Source of the DNA: Undibacterium sp. KW1
Lineage (GTDB): Bacteria; Pseudomonadota; Gammaproteobacteria; Burkholderiales; Burkholderiaceae_D
Length of the DNA stretch: 64,000 nt
Direction: 5' to 3'
Assembly (NCBI RefSeq): GCF_009937955.1
Contig: NZ_AP018439.1
Coordinates: forward strand, 1,116,001 to 1,180,000
Under the pieces are notes generated by a model. The model was not told the DNA's origin and searched no databases. It was given only the letters and a program-made list of their open reading frames with translations. Positions 25,540 through 32,989 of the stretch are shown here, one piece after another (the stretch's first letter is position 1; each line of letters begins with the position of its first letter). The translations under genes were made by a program, and so were the position numbers.

Positions 25540-26921
25540 GAAAGTGTCCTGCGCATATGGTTGAGGAGATCAAAGCGGGTAATCAGGCCATAAAACTGCT
25601 TTTCCGGTTTGTTGGCTGCAATAATGGCGACCAGGCCGCTGTCCAGTGTTGCGCGTAATGCAGCGAGGCTGGCATCCGGTGCCAGGGTTTCTATCTGGCT
25701 GGTCATGGTGTCTTCTACGGCACTGCGGAACAGGCTGGCATCGGCTGATACTTTCAACAGCAGGTCTGATTCATCAATGATACCGATAATCGCGCCATCG
25801 CGTATGACAGGCAGTTGCGAGATATCGGCACTGCGCATGCGGTTGAACGCCACCATCAAAGTGTCACTGGCATTGACGCTGATGACACCGCCTTCATCGT
25901 AACGGCGGCTGATGATATCGCGCAGGTCGTTATAGTTTTTACGCTTGAGCAAGCCCTGGTCTGTCATCCAGTTGTCGTTATACACCTTGGACAGATAGCG
26001 TGTGCCGGTGTCGCAGACAAAGGTGACTACGCGTTTGGGCGTGGTCTGGGCGCGGCAATAACGCAATGCTGCTGCCAGCAGGGTGCCGGTAGAAGAGCCT
26101 GCCAGTATGCCTTCTGCACGCAGCAGTTCACGCGCCGTGCCAAAGCTTTCAACATCGTCAATGGTATAGGCATGTTTGACCGAACTGAGGTCAGCAATGC
26201 CAGGGATAAAGTCTTCCCCTATGCCTTCTACCGCCCAGGAACCGCTGACTTCATTGACATTACCTGTCTCTACATACTCAGTCAGTATCGAACCTTTGGG
26301 GTCAGCGAGTACAAATTCCAGCGCTGGCTGGACCTTGTTGAAATAACGCGTCAGGCCCGTCAATGTGCCGCCTGAACCTACGCCGACGACGATGGCATCG
26401 ACTTTGTGGGCAGTCTGCGCCCAGATTTCTGGCCCTGTCGTGGTTTCATGCGCGAGCGGGTTGGCCGTATTATTGAACTGGTCGGCAAAGTAGGAGCCGG
26501 GTATTTCCTTGGCCAGGCGTGCAGCATAGTCCTGATAATACTCGGGGTGACCCTTGCCTACATCAGAGCGGGTGATGTGGACTTCTGCACCCATGGCTTT
26601 CAGGTGCAGGATTTTTTCTGTGGACATTTTGTCGGGTACGACCAGTACCACGCGGTAACCCTTGGCGCGTGCTACCAGCGCCAGACCCAGGCCGGTATTG
26701 CCAGCCGTTGCCTCGATTACGGTACCGCCAGCTTGCAAGCGGCCTTCGCGTTCTGCTGTTTCTATCATTGACCTGCCTATGCGGTCCTTGATGGAGCCGC
26801 CAGGGTTTTGTGATTCCAGTTTGAGGAATAATTCACATGGCCCTGTGTCAAAGCGGGTAACCTTGACCATAGGCGTATTGCCAATCAACGCAAGTACTGC
26901 GGGATCAGTTTGTTTTGTCAT
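25536..26921 (-). CDS. cbs: Cystathionine beta-synthase with CBS-domain pair
   Basis: Condenses serine and homocysteine to cystathionine. Residues 1-320 are a fold-type II PLP domain with K45 in NPGGSIKDR, ATAGNTGLGLA and GVGSGGTLTG; residues about 340-461 carry two CBS domains (SVNASDTLMVAFNRM, TLAPDASLAAL) that in this family bind adenosyl ligands. There is no N-terminal heme domain. I start at ATG 26921 (MTKQTDPAVL), with CAGGAG upstream; an in-frame ATG 16 codons earlier adds a non-family tail. First gene of a two-gene operon with the gamma-lyase. Confidence 0.9.
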   Translation of the reverse strand: MTKQTDPAVLALIGNTPMVKVTRFDTGPCELFLKLESQNPGGSIKDRIGRSMIETAEREGRLQAGGTVIEATAGNTGLGLALVARAKGYRVVLVVPDKMSTEKILHLKAMGAEVHITRSDVGKGHPEYYQDYAARLAKEIPGSYFADQFNNTANPLAHETTTGPEIWAQTAHKVDAIVVGVGSGGTLTGLTRYFNKVQPALEFVLADPKGSILTEYVETGNVNEVSGSWAVEGIGEDFIPGIADLSSVKHAYTIDDVESFGTARELLRAEGILAGSSTGTLLAAALRYCRAQTTPKRVVTFVCDTGTRYLSKVYNDNWMTDQGLLKRKNYNDLRDIISRRYDEGGVISVNASDTLMVAFNRMRSADISQLPVIRDGAIIGIIDESDLLLKVSADASLFRSAVEDTMTSQIETLAPDASLAALRATLDSGLVAIIAANKPEKQFYGLITRFDLLNHMRRTLS

Positions 26922-27300
26922 CTTAGTGTGCTCCTGGGTGCATACAATATGTTGCGACAGGTTTAGCATTTGTTTATGAGGCAGCTATGCTAGCTATTTC
27001 ATCTCTTGAGGCTAAGGAATTTTTGCAACTAAGCATAGTTGGAAAATGATTTACTTGTATTTTGGTAAGACTATTTTGAAGTCAAAATGGCAAGTATGGG
27101 GATAGTATAGTCATAGTTTGGAAAATTGTTGGGGTATATGCGGTTTGCTTACATCAAAGCCTTGTGTATTTATATTTGGCGTAGATTCTTTATTGAGGCA
27201 CTGAGGATTTACTGTAGTTTTATGTTACTCGTCAAATCGCTCTGATATGAAGTTGGAGGGGGCCTAGCTTTGGTGGGTGGATTGATCAGTGCATAACGGT
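26922..27300. other. Promoter side of the cbs operon and featureless A/T-rich spacer
   Basis: A/T-rich, no convincing open frame. It must contain the cbs promoter near 26950-27050 on the minus strand. I see no riboswitch that I can recognise. Confidence 0.35.
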
Positions 27301-27315
27301 AATCTATATAGCGTC

Positions 27316-27340
27316 ATTCCAGCGTGTTTTTGGCTGGAAT
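27316..27340. repeat. Small palindromic repeat ATTCCAGC-n-GCTGGAAT
   Basis: Hairpin ATTCCAGC (27316-27323) / GCTGGAAT (27333-27340) in the context GTCATTCC...GGAATCCAG, a wording seen in many proteobacterial genomes as dispersed intergenic palindromes. Confidence 0.5.
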
Positions 27341-27464
27341 CCAGTGGCGTTATTAGTGTACCGAGAGGTCTATTAAGTTCAGGCTTGAGGGGTTTATGGA
27401 TTAGATTTTTAAAATCCGCATTCGTAATTTACGATTGCAGGCCGGTGGTAGACCGGCAGCTACA

Positions 27465-27625
27465 CACCTTTTTGCTTCGCCAAAAAGTTGTGCCAAAAAG
27501 GCGACCCAGGCGTCGCTGCCCCTGCGGGGTTCCCTTTGCTGCATGACAAAAAATGGGAAAGTCCGAAAACTCGCTACGCTCAAACATCGGACTTTCTATT
27601 TCCATTTTCTGTCATGCAGCAAAGG
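27465..27625. repeat. Dispersed-type repeat with long inverted arms
   Basis: The stretch begins with TTTTTGCTTCGCCAAAAAG-type sequence, passes through a CCCCTGCGGGG hairpin near 27520-27530, and ends in a large inverted repeat: left arm 27533-27566 (CCTTTGCTGCATGACA...AAAGTCCGA) and right arm 27587-27625 (TCGGACTTT...TGTCATGCAGCAAAGG). The loop contains ACTCGCTACGCTCAAAC. I recall similar wording in intergenic regions of many Burkholderiales, often mis-annotated as short genes. Several overlapping open frames here are not credible genes. Confidence 0.6.
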
Positions 27626-27658
27626 CATCGACACATGGGAACGGCGAACTTCAAAAGC

Positions 27659-27712
27659 AACGGCAACACCAAGATCAACGGCAACACCAAGATCAACGGC
27701 AACACCAACGCG
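27659..27712. repeat. Three 18-bp tandem repeats
   Basis: Unit AACGGCAACACCAAGATC at 27659-27676 and 27677-27694, with a third copy whose last bases differ (27695-27712). All are direct and without spacers, so not CRISPR. The region is non-coding as far as I can judge. Confidence 0.75.
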
Positions 27713-27793
27713 ACCTTGATTTATATTTCTTTGATACTGGTGAAGAGTCTATATAAATGAATTTGTTCACAGCATCCACAGCCCACAAAAATA

Positions 27794-27814
27794 AATGCCG
27801 CGCAAGGCGGCATT
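27794..27814 (-). terminator. Terminator of the MFS transporter gene
   Basis: Stem AATGCCGC (27794-27801) / GCGGCATT (27807-27814) with a 5-base loop; on the minus strand it is followed by TTATTTTTG, giving a good Rho-independent terminator about 75 bases after the transporter stop. Confidence 0.75.
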
Positions 27815-27888
27815 GAAAGTGGGGGACTTGTTACGTTAAAGCGTGAACGGTTGGGACGAGCCGCCTTTATTTTGTTGTGTGCTGCGTG

Positions 27889-29223
27889 TCAGTTTTCTGT
27901 TTGCCCTTCTTTGTGATGGAAAGGCGCAAACCAGCATACCGCAAAAGAGGGGATAGTTGCCAGCATGACGAAGATGAAATAATTTGTATAACCCAGTAAT
28001 TGCTGCAAGTGGCCGCTGATGACGCCGGTGACCATCATGCATAGGCCCATGAGGCCGGTGCCGAAGGCGTAGTGTGTCGTCGTGTATTTACCGGGGGCTA
28101 ACTGCTGCATCAGGTAGATCATGAAGCCGACTGAGCCAAAGCCAAAGAAGAATTTTTCGATGGCGACACCAGCGGTGATCAGCCACAGGCTTTCAGGCTG
28201 GAAGATGCTCATGACCAGAAAGCTGGCATTCGGGATATTCACTGCACAGCAGAGTATGAAAAGCGTCGGTTGCAAACCACGCTTGGCGACAAACCAGCCA
28301 CCGAGCAAGGAGCCGAGTAAAACGGCGATCAGGCCATACGTGCCATAGGTCAGGCCCAGCATTTCATTCGATAAACCCAGACCGCCCTTGCTCACGGGAT
28401 CAACCATGAAGAAAGGGCCGATTTTTTCCAGGAAGCCTATGCTGAGGCGGAACAGGAAGGCGAAAGCGATCATGAGCCAGACATCGCGTTTCTGGAAAAA
28501 GGTGACAAAAGAATCGCGCAAGATGAACAGGGCCTCACCCATGTTAGTGGGCGTGTTCTCCGCCTTCGCACCATCTGGCATAGTGCGCAAATGCCAGGCT
28601 GCCATCAGGGCCATGACGCCAGCGACGATGAGGAAAATGATGCGCCAGGCATCCATCCAGTCCGCCCCAAATACCTTGGGGTCATGATGGAAAAAATCGG
28701 TATGCAACTTGCCACTCAAATAAACCAGGCCACCTGCCGCGACGATGGGGCCTATATTCCAGCTCAGGCTCTGGATGCCGCAATACAGGGATTGTGCCTT
28801 GCTGTTTAGTGAGGTGACATACACACCGTCAGCCGCAATATCCTGAGTGGCTCCGAGGAAGGAAATGACCCAGAACAGGCTCATGAGAATTAGCATGTAG
28901 TTCGGCAGTGACATGACCAGGGCGACGCCGACAAAGCCGACGGCTATGATTAGCTGCGTGCAAATGACAAAGAATTTCTTGGTCTTGTACATTTCTACAA
29001 AAGAGGCAAACAGAGGCTTGATGGTATAGGCGAGGATCAGGTAACTCGCATATTCAGCGGCCTTGCCGTTGTCCATGCCCATGTTCTTGAACATGATGGC
29101 GCTGACATTGGTCAGCATCATATAGGCCAGCGCCATCGTAAAGTAAGTGGTCGGCACCCAGAACAAGGGCGACCTTCTGACCGGATTTACCGGCGGAATA
29201 TTGACTTCTGTCTCAGTAATCAT
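27889..29223 (-). CDS. MFS transporter, AmpG/sugar-type, of the beta-glucoside locus
   Basis: Inner-membrane transporter of about 444 residues with 12 predicted helices (for example TYFTMALAYMMLTNVSAIMF, then long hydrophobic stretches to the end). The GATQDIAADGVYV string after helix 4 is typical of AmpG-like members that carry muropeptides or small glycosides. I start at ATG 29223; a GTG three codons upstream is possible. A TGAAAACCTTTTCA operator lies about 205 bases upstream, tying it to the beta-glucosidase and TonB receptor nearby, so an oligosaccharide or glucoside is the likely cargo. Confidence 0.8.
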   Translation of the reverse strand: MITETEVNIPPVNPVRRSPLFWVPTTYFTMALAYMMLTNVSAIMFKNMGMDNGKAAEYASYLILAYTIKPLFASFVEMYKTKKFFVICTQLIIAVGFVGVALVMSLPNYMLILMSLFWVISFLGATQDIAADGVYVTSLNSKAQSLYCGIQSLSWNIGPIVAAGGLVYLSGKLHTDFFHHDPKVFGADWMDAWRIIFLIVAGVMALMAAWHLRTMPDGAKAENTPTNMGEALFILRDSFVTFFQKRDVWLMIAFAFLFRLSIGFLEKIGPFFMVDPVSKGGLGLSNEMLGLTYGTYGLIAVLLGSLLGGWFVAKRGLQPTLFILCCAVNIPNASFLVMSIFQPESLWLITAGVAIEKFFFGFGSVGFMIYLMQQLAPGKYTTTHYAFGTGLMGLCMMVTGVISGHLQQLLGYTNYFIFVMLATIPSFAVCWFAPFHHKEGQTEN

Positions 29224-29428
29224 GGGCTGCACGCTTCTTTATAAGTAGGCGGCATGCCTGCCGGTTTTCCTTCCCGCATAGCCCGTCATAGAGCGATGCA
29301 TGAAATGGTGCTCACTTGTTATCTGCCGGTACTGAATCCACTTTGTGGAGGATATGACCAGTCATGAATGACAAATGAGTTGGCAGGCTGTCTCGTTAAT
29401 AGTTTTAATTGGAACCGGTCATCATTTA

Positions 29429-29442
29429 TGAAAACCTTTTCA
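29429..29442. promoter_or_regulatory. LacI-type operator, MFS gene
   Basis: TGAAAACCTTTTCA, one mismatch from the consensus palindrome TGAAAACGTTTTCA, on the MFS side of the divergent region. Confidence 0.65.
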
Positions 29443-29796
29443 AGCGCAGAATAACATGAATTTTTAAAACGGAGCATTGGATTCGCAAAAAAATATAAAC
29501 GGATACAGAAAATCTTACCGGATTGATAGCTTGACTCCTATGGAGAACGTCTTGTTTACAGCGTCAGCCGGGCAATGGTGACTCAGGTATTTGAATTGAA
29601 ATCGTGTTGTATTCTCAGCAGAGAAACAGGGGTTGTGAATGAAATTGATTTCAGTGCAGACATTGGAGATATGTAGCATGCGGCATGACAAAATCTGCAT
29701 TTTTGAAGCTGGTTCGCAATTTTTGTAGAGGGACGTATTCAGTTTGCGAAAGTCTGGCGTTGACAGCCTACATATCCGGTGATAAATTCCCATTTG

Positions 29797-29810
29797 TGAA
29801 AACGTTTTCA
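29797..29810. promoter_or_regulatory. LacI-type operator, perfect palindrome
   Basis: TGAAAACGTTTTCA, an exact 14-bp palindrome, 250 bases before the beta-glucosidase start. The central CG is typical of LacI-family sites. Confidence 0.75.
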
Positions 29811-29913
29811 ATAATTTGTTCAAATAATCTTCATGTTGATTGTTTTGAGGTTTGAGCAGCGATTTTCGTTTCGACCTTGATTGATGATCAAAAAATCATT
29901 TTTTACGATAATT

Positions 29914-29927
29914 TGAAAACGATTTCA
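29914..29927. promoter_or_regulatory. LacI-type operator, beta-glucosidase gene
   Basis: TGAAAACGATTTCA, one mismatch from the palindrome, 133 bases before the beta-glucosidase ATG. Confidence 0.65.
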
Positions 29928-30059
29928 GATAAATGCATGCTGCATTGACACCTGGGTTTAGGCCTGGTGTTTGCAAGAGGAGGGCTGGTAGCCAATTCTT
30001 GAACAATGAAGCATGACAACTTATAAGAACAGTATGCAAATTTATCCAAAAAAGAGACC

Positions 30060-31397
30060 ATGACTAATCCATCAACGATGCCCGAGTTTTCCCCTGCTTT
30101 TACCTGGGGCGTTGCCACCAGTGCTTATCAGATAGAAGGGGCCGCAGCCACTGATGGCCGTGGCCCTTCCATCTGGGATACCTTTACCCACACGCCTGGG
30201 ACTATCATTGACGGCAGCACCGGAGACGTGGCTTGTGATCATTACCATCGCTATGCTGAAGACGTAGGTATCATTGCTGGCCTGGGCTTGAAGGCTTATC
30301 GTTTTTCCGTATCCTGGTCTCGGGTACAGCCCCTGGGTTATGGTGACTGGAATGAAAAGGGTTTCGAATTTTATTCCCGCTTGCTGGATAAGCTGGAAGA
30401 GCAAGGCATTGCTGCCCATCTGACTTTGTATCACTGGGATTTGCCGCAGGGCTTGCAAGACCTGGGCGGTTGGCTCAACCGCGATACCTGCCTGCGCTTT
30501 GCCGAATATGCAGCAGAAATTGCGCGCCGCTTTGGTCATCGCCTTGCCAGCATCGCTACTCATAATGAACCCTGGTGTACTGCCAATCTTGGTTATGGCA
30601 ATGCCCAGTTCGCACCCGGCGTGGCTGATACTGCACTATCGATACAGGTTTCGCACCATCTTTTGCTATCGCATGGCCTGGCTTTGCAAGCCATGCGCGC
30701 CATCAATTGTCCGGCCAAGCTAGGTATAGTCCTGAATCAGTGGCCTGCCATGCCAGCCACCGACTCGCTTGCTGATATAGCCCAGGCAGAATGGGAATAT
30801 GCGCGTTCTGTGCAATGGTTCATGGACCCGATCTTCAAAGGAACTTATCCACAAAAGGCGCTGGACCGCATGGATATGAGCAAGTTTCATGTGCATGCAG
30901 AAGACATGGATATCATTCGCCAGCCTCTGGATTTTCTTGGTGTGAATTATTATTTCCGTGCTTTTGTCAGTACCGATAATCCACCCAAGCAGCCGGAAGG
31001 CAAGCTCGGTTTCAGTGATATGGGCTGGGAAGTTTACCCCTCAGGCATGACAGATTTATTATTGAAACTGGGCGCCGAATATCCGGCTTTGCCACCGATT
31101 TACATCACTGAAAATGGCATGGCCGTTGCTGACAAACTGGAGAATGGAAAAGTGCATGATGAGCAGCGCATCAAATACCTGCAATTACATTTCCAGGCCA
31201 TGCATGATGCAATCGCCGGAGGTGTTGATGTGCAAGGCTATTTTTACTGGAGTCTGCTGGATAATTTTGAGTGGAATTCAGGCTATGCGAAGCGCTTTGG
31301 CCTGGTGTATCTGGATTACTCAACTCAGCAGCGCACCCTGAAAGACAGCGCGTACTGGTATCGTGATTTTGTCAGCAAGCAGTTGCAAAGCAAATGA
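30060..31397 (+). CDS. GH1 family beta-glucosidase
   Basis: Retaining beta-glycosidase of 445 residues with the full (beta/alpha)8 GH1 pattern: FTWGVATSAYQIEGA at the start, acid/base E170 in ATHNEPW, nucleophile E351 in YITENGM, and YFYWSLLDNFEWNSGY near the end, which binds the glycone. No signal peptide, so it cleaves imported beta-glucosides or cellobiose-like sugars in the cytoplasm. Two operator copies upstream and the neighbouring MFS, TonB receptor and LacI genes put it in one regulon. GAGA lies just before the ATG at 30060. Confidence 0.93.
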   Translation: MTNPSTMPEFSPAFTWGVATSAYQIEGAAATDGRGPSIWDTFTHTPGTIIDGSTGDVACDHYHRYAEDVGIIAGLGLKAYRFSVSWSRVQPLGYGDWNEKGFEFYSRLLDKLEEQGIAAHLTLYHWDLPQGLQDLGGWLNRDTCLRFAEYAAEIARRFGHRLASIATHNEPWCTANLGYGNAQFAPGVADTALSIQVSHHLLLSHGLALQAMRAINCPAKLGIVLNQWPAMPATDSLADIAQAEWEYARSVQWFMDPIFKGTYPQKALDRMDMSKFHVHAEDMDIIRQPLDFLGVNYYFRAFVSTDNPPKQPEGKLGFSDMGWEVYPSGMTDLLLKLGAEYPALPPIYITENGMAVADKLENGKVHDEQRIKYLQLHFQAMHDAIAGGVDVQGYFYWSLLDNFEWNSGYAKRFGLVYLDYSTQQRTLKDSAYWYRDFVSKQLQSK

Positions 31398-31491
31398 GTT
31401 ACAGAGCATTTTTCCAACAAAAGTAAATAGCCAGAACTGGATTTTCCTGTTAATTTCAGGTTTTCAAAAACCAAGAAAACCTGAATTTCGT

Positions 31492-32238
31492 ATGAGCGAA
31501 GAACTGGATGAATTCGACGAGCTCGATTGCGCTCAACATGGTAAGGCACATACAACTTACGTATGTGAACACCTGATCGCCGAACCCGTGCAGAAGTGGC
31601 ATTGCGATTATCCTGATGCCAACAACCCCTGGCCGGATGCGTGGTGTGCGGTATGTGATGCCCATTACCAGGCTGCAGGAGAATGGAATGAGAGCAACGA
31701 AAACCTCGTGCCCATCAAATTGCTTTGTCACAGCTGCTATGAAGATGCCCGTTCTGCCAGTCTGGGCAGGATGAATGGGGCGCTTCTCACAAAATGGAAC
31801 GATTTCCTTGATACCTGCTATGAAGACTTGCAAAAGAAAAATGCGCAGCTGAATCAAGAATTTGACCTGGGATCTCACAAGCGTTATGACTGGGATCAGG
31901 CCAGTGGCGAACTGGTGTTTTCCAATAATGGTGTAGCCGCTGTTATTGCCAAAATAGATTTCATAGGTTCTTATTCATCTAAGACTGATACCTGGCTGTG
32001 GGCCTGGGCGAATTTTCATTTACTTGTAAATGTCAGGACCAGTGTGCAGGCAGTACGTGACTTTGGTGAATTGCATGACTACCCATGCCTGACTACGCCT
32101 AAATGGGCAGCGGAAAAAGTGAATGCCTGGGAAATGGCTGCGGTTGCAGCCAGTGTGCTTAACGCCAGAGGCGTATACCAAAGCCCTTTTGAAGGCGGTG
32201 CCAGCTTTCTACTGATACGTGAAATCTCATCAGCCTGA
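31492..32238 (+). CDS. Hypothetical protein with Cys-rich N-terminus, DUF6882-like C-terminus
   Basis: I read 248 residues from ATG 31492 (MSEELDEFDELD); the open frame extends back into the beta-glucosidase gene but the extra residues look random. The first ~90 residues hold several Cys/His pairs (CAQHGKAHTTYVCEHL, WCAVCDAHY, LLCHSCYE) that could bind zinc. The rest, with TWLWAWANFH, VRDFGELHDYP and WEMAAVAASVLNARGVYQSP, resembles the DUF6882 group, a uniform family of unknown function; I am not certain. No link to sugar use is visible. Confidence 0.65.
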   Translation: MSEELDEFDELDCAQHGKAHTTYVCEHLIAEPVQKWHCDYPDANNPWPDAWCAVCDAHYQAAGEWNESNENLVPIKLLCHSCYEDARSASLGRMNGALLTKWNDFLDTCYEDLQKKNAQLNQEFDLGSHKRYDWDQASGELVFSNNGVAAVIAKIDFIGSYSSKTDTWLWAWANFHLLVNVRTSVQAVRDFGELHDYPCLTTPKWAAEKVNAWEMAAVAASVLNARGVYQSPFEGGASFLLIREISSA

Positions 32239-32296
32239 GGCAGCCCGCGATAAGAATGCTGAGGCACGTTTCCCTGCGTGACTCCGCATGATACCG

Positions 32297-32773
32297 CTAC
32301 TTATAAATCCCGCAACCTATCAAGACGTCGCCTACGCGCTCAATGTAGGTTGATTTAGGCTCCATTTGCTTTGTCGTCGGATTCGGCCATTTGTAATCGA
32401 CCCAGCCATGACCTGTTTTGCTGTTGGCAACATCGAGAAAACTTTTGACGATGGGCATGCCATCGGCGTCTTTTAATTCCAGCAAATTCTTGCCCACCAT
32501 CTTGGCATTCGCACCATGGGCACGGTTGATGCCGTCGCCATTGGTGTTATACACAAAAACATATAAATCTTTGACGACAAATTGCCCGGTGGGATTATTG
32601 AACTCGGCATAGGCTTTGTCCTTGCCATTTTCTTTGAGGTAAGCTGCGGCTCTTTTTACCAGGGCGATTGCTTCATCAGCACTTCCCTTGTCTGCGGCAG
32701 CAGAGAGCTGGCTCAATGCCAGCATGGAAAAACCGACAAGCGCAAGCAAGGATTTGATAAATATTCTTCGCAT
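32297..32773 (-). CDS. Periplasmic single Cache-domain protein
   Basis: The 158-residue protein has a signal peptide (about 1-26, RRIFIKSLLALVGFSML to SAAA) and a single Cache_2-type domain: YLKENGKDKAYAEFNNPTGQFV, DLYVFVYNTNGDGINRAHGANAKMVGKNLLELKD and GHGWVDYKWPNPTTKQMEPK are family hallmarks. Such stand-alone proteins bind small ligands in the periplasm, often carboxylates, and are usually near sensors; none is adjacent here. An AGGAG-type ribosome site precedes the ATG at 32773. Confidence 0.82.
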   Translation of the reverse strand: MRRIFIKSLLALVGFSMLALSQLSAAADKGSADEAIALVKRAAAYLKENGKDKAYAEFNNPTGQFVVKDLYVFVYNTNGDGINRAHGANAKMVGKNLLELKDADGMPIVKSFLDVANSKTGHGWVDYKWPNPTTKQMEPKSTYIERVGDVLIGCGIYK

Positions 32774-32933
32774 CTTGATCTCCTGTTATTAAAAAATACA
32801 TGGTAAAGGGGGAAGCTTTATGCTGCTGAGTCAAAATTCATTTTAATGACGAATTTACGTAATGCAATGTTTGTGATTTGCACTTGTGTTAAACAATGCT
32901 AAAACGTCTGTTTTCCGGGCGAACAAAGAAAAA

Positions 32934-32959
32934 CCCCGGGCCACTTGCGTGGGCCGGGG
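32934..32959 (-). terminator. Terminator of the TonB receptor gene
   Basis: Strong G/C stem CCCCGGGCCAC / GTGGGCCGGGG (one mismatch, TTGC loop), followed on the minus strand by TTTTTCTTT, 30 bases after the receptor stop codon. Confidence 0.85.
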
Positions 32960-32989
32960 CACATATTGCCAGTTTGATTCTATGCGCTT

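Larger units (their letters stand above)
29224..30059. other. Divergent regulatory region between MFS and beta-glucosidase genes
   Basis: An 836-base gap without a convincing gene. A 102-codon minus-strand frame at 29515-29823 is A/T-rich, lacks recognisable protein features and contains an operator, so I leave it as non-coding. Three copies of the LacI-type palindrome lie here (listed separately), and the sequence is A/T-rich around them as expected for promoters. Confidence 0.5.

Noticed and set aside
27659..27712. Possible CRISPR-like repeats
   Set aside because: Units are directly adjacent without spacers and no cas genes are near.
27289..27760. Several overlapping open frames of 60-94 codons
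   Set aside because: They lie in repeat DNA with inverted arms and tandem units, overlap each other in different frames, and have no ribosome sites or family features.
29515..29823. 102-codon minus-strand frame between the MFS and beta-glucosidase genes
   Set aside because: A/T-rich regulatory DNA containing a LacI-type operator; the peptide has no domain, signal or conserved look.
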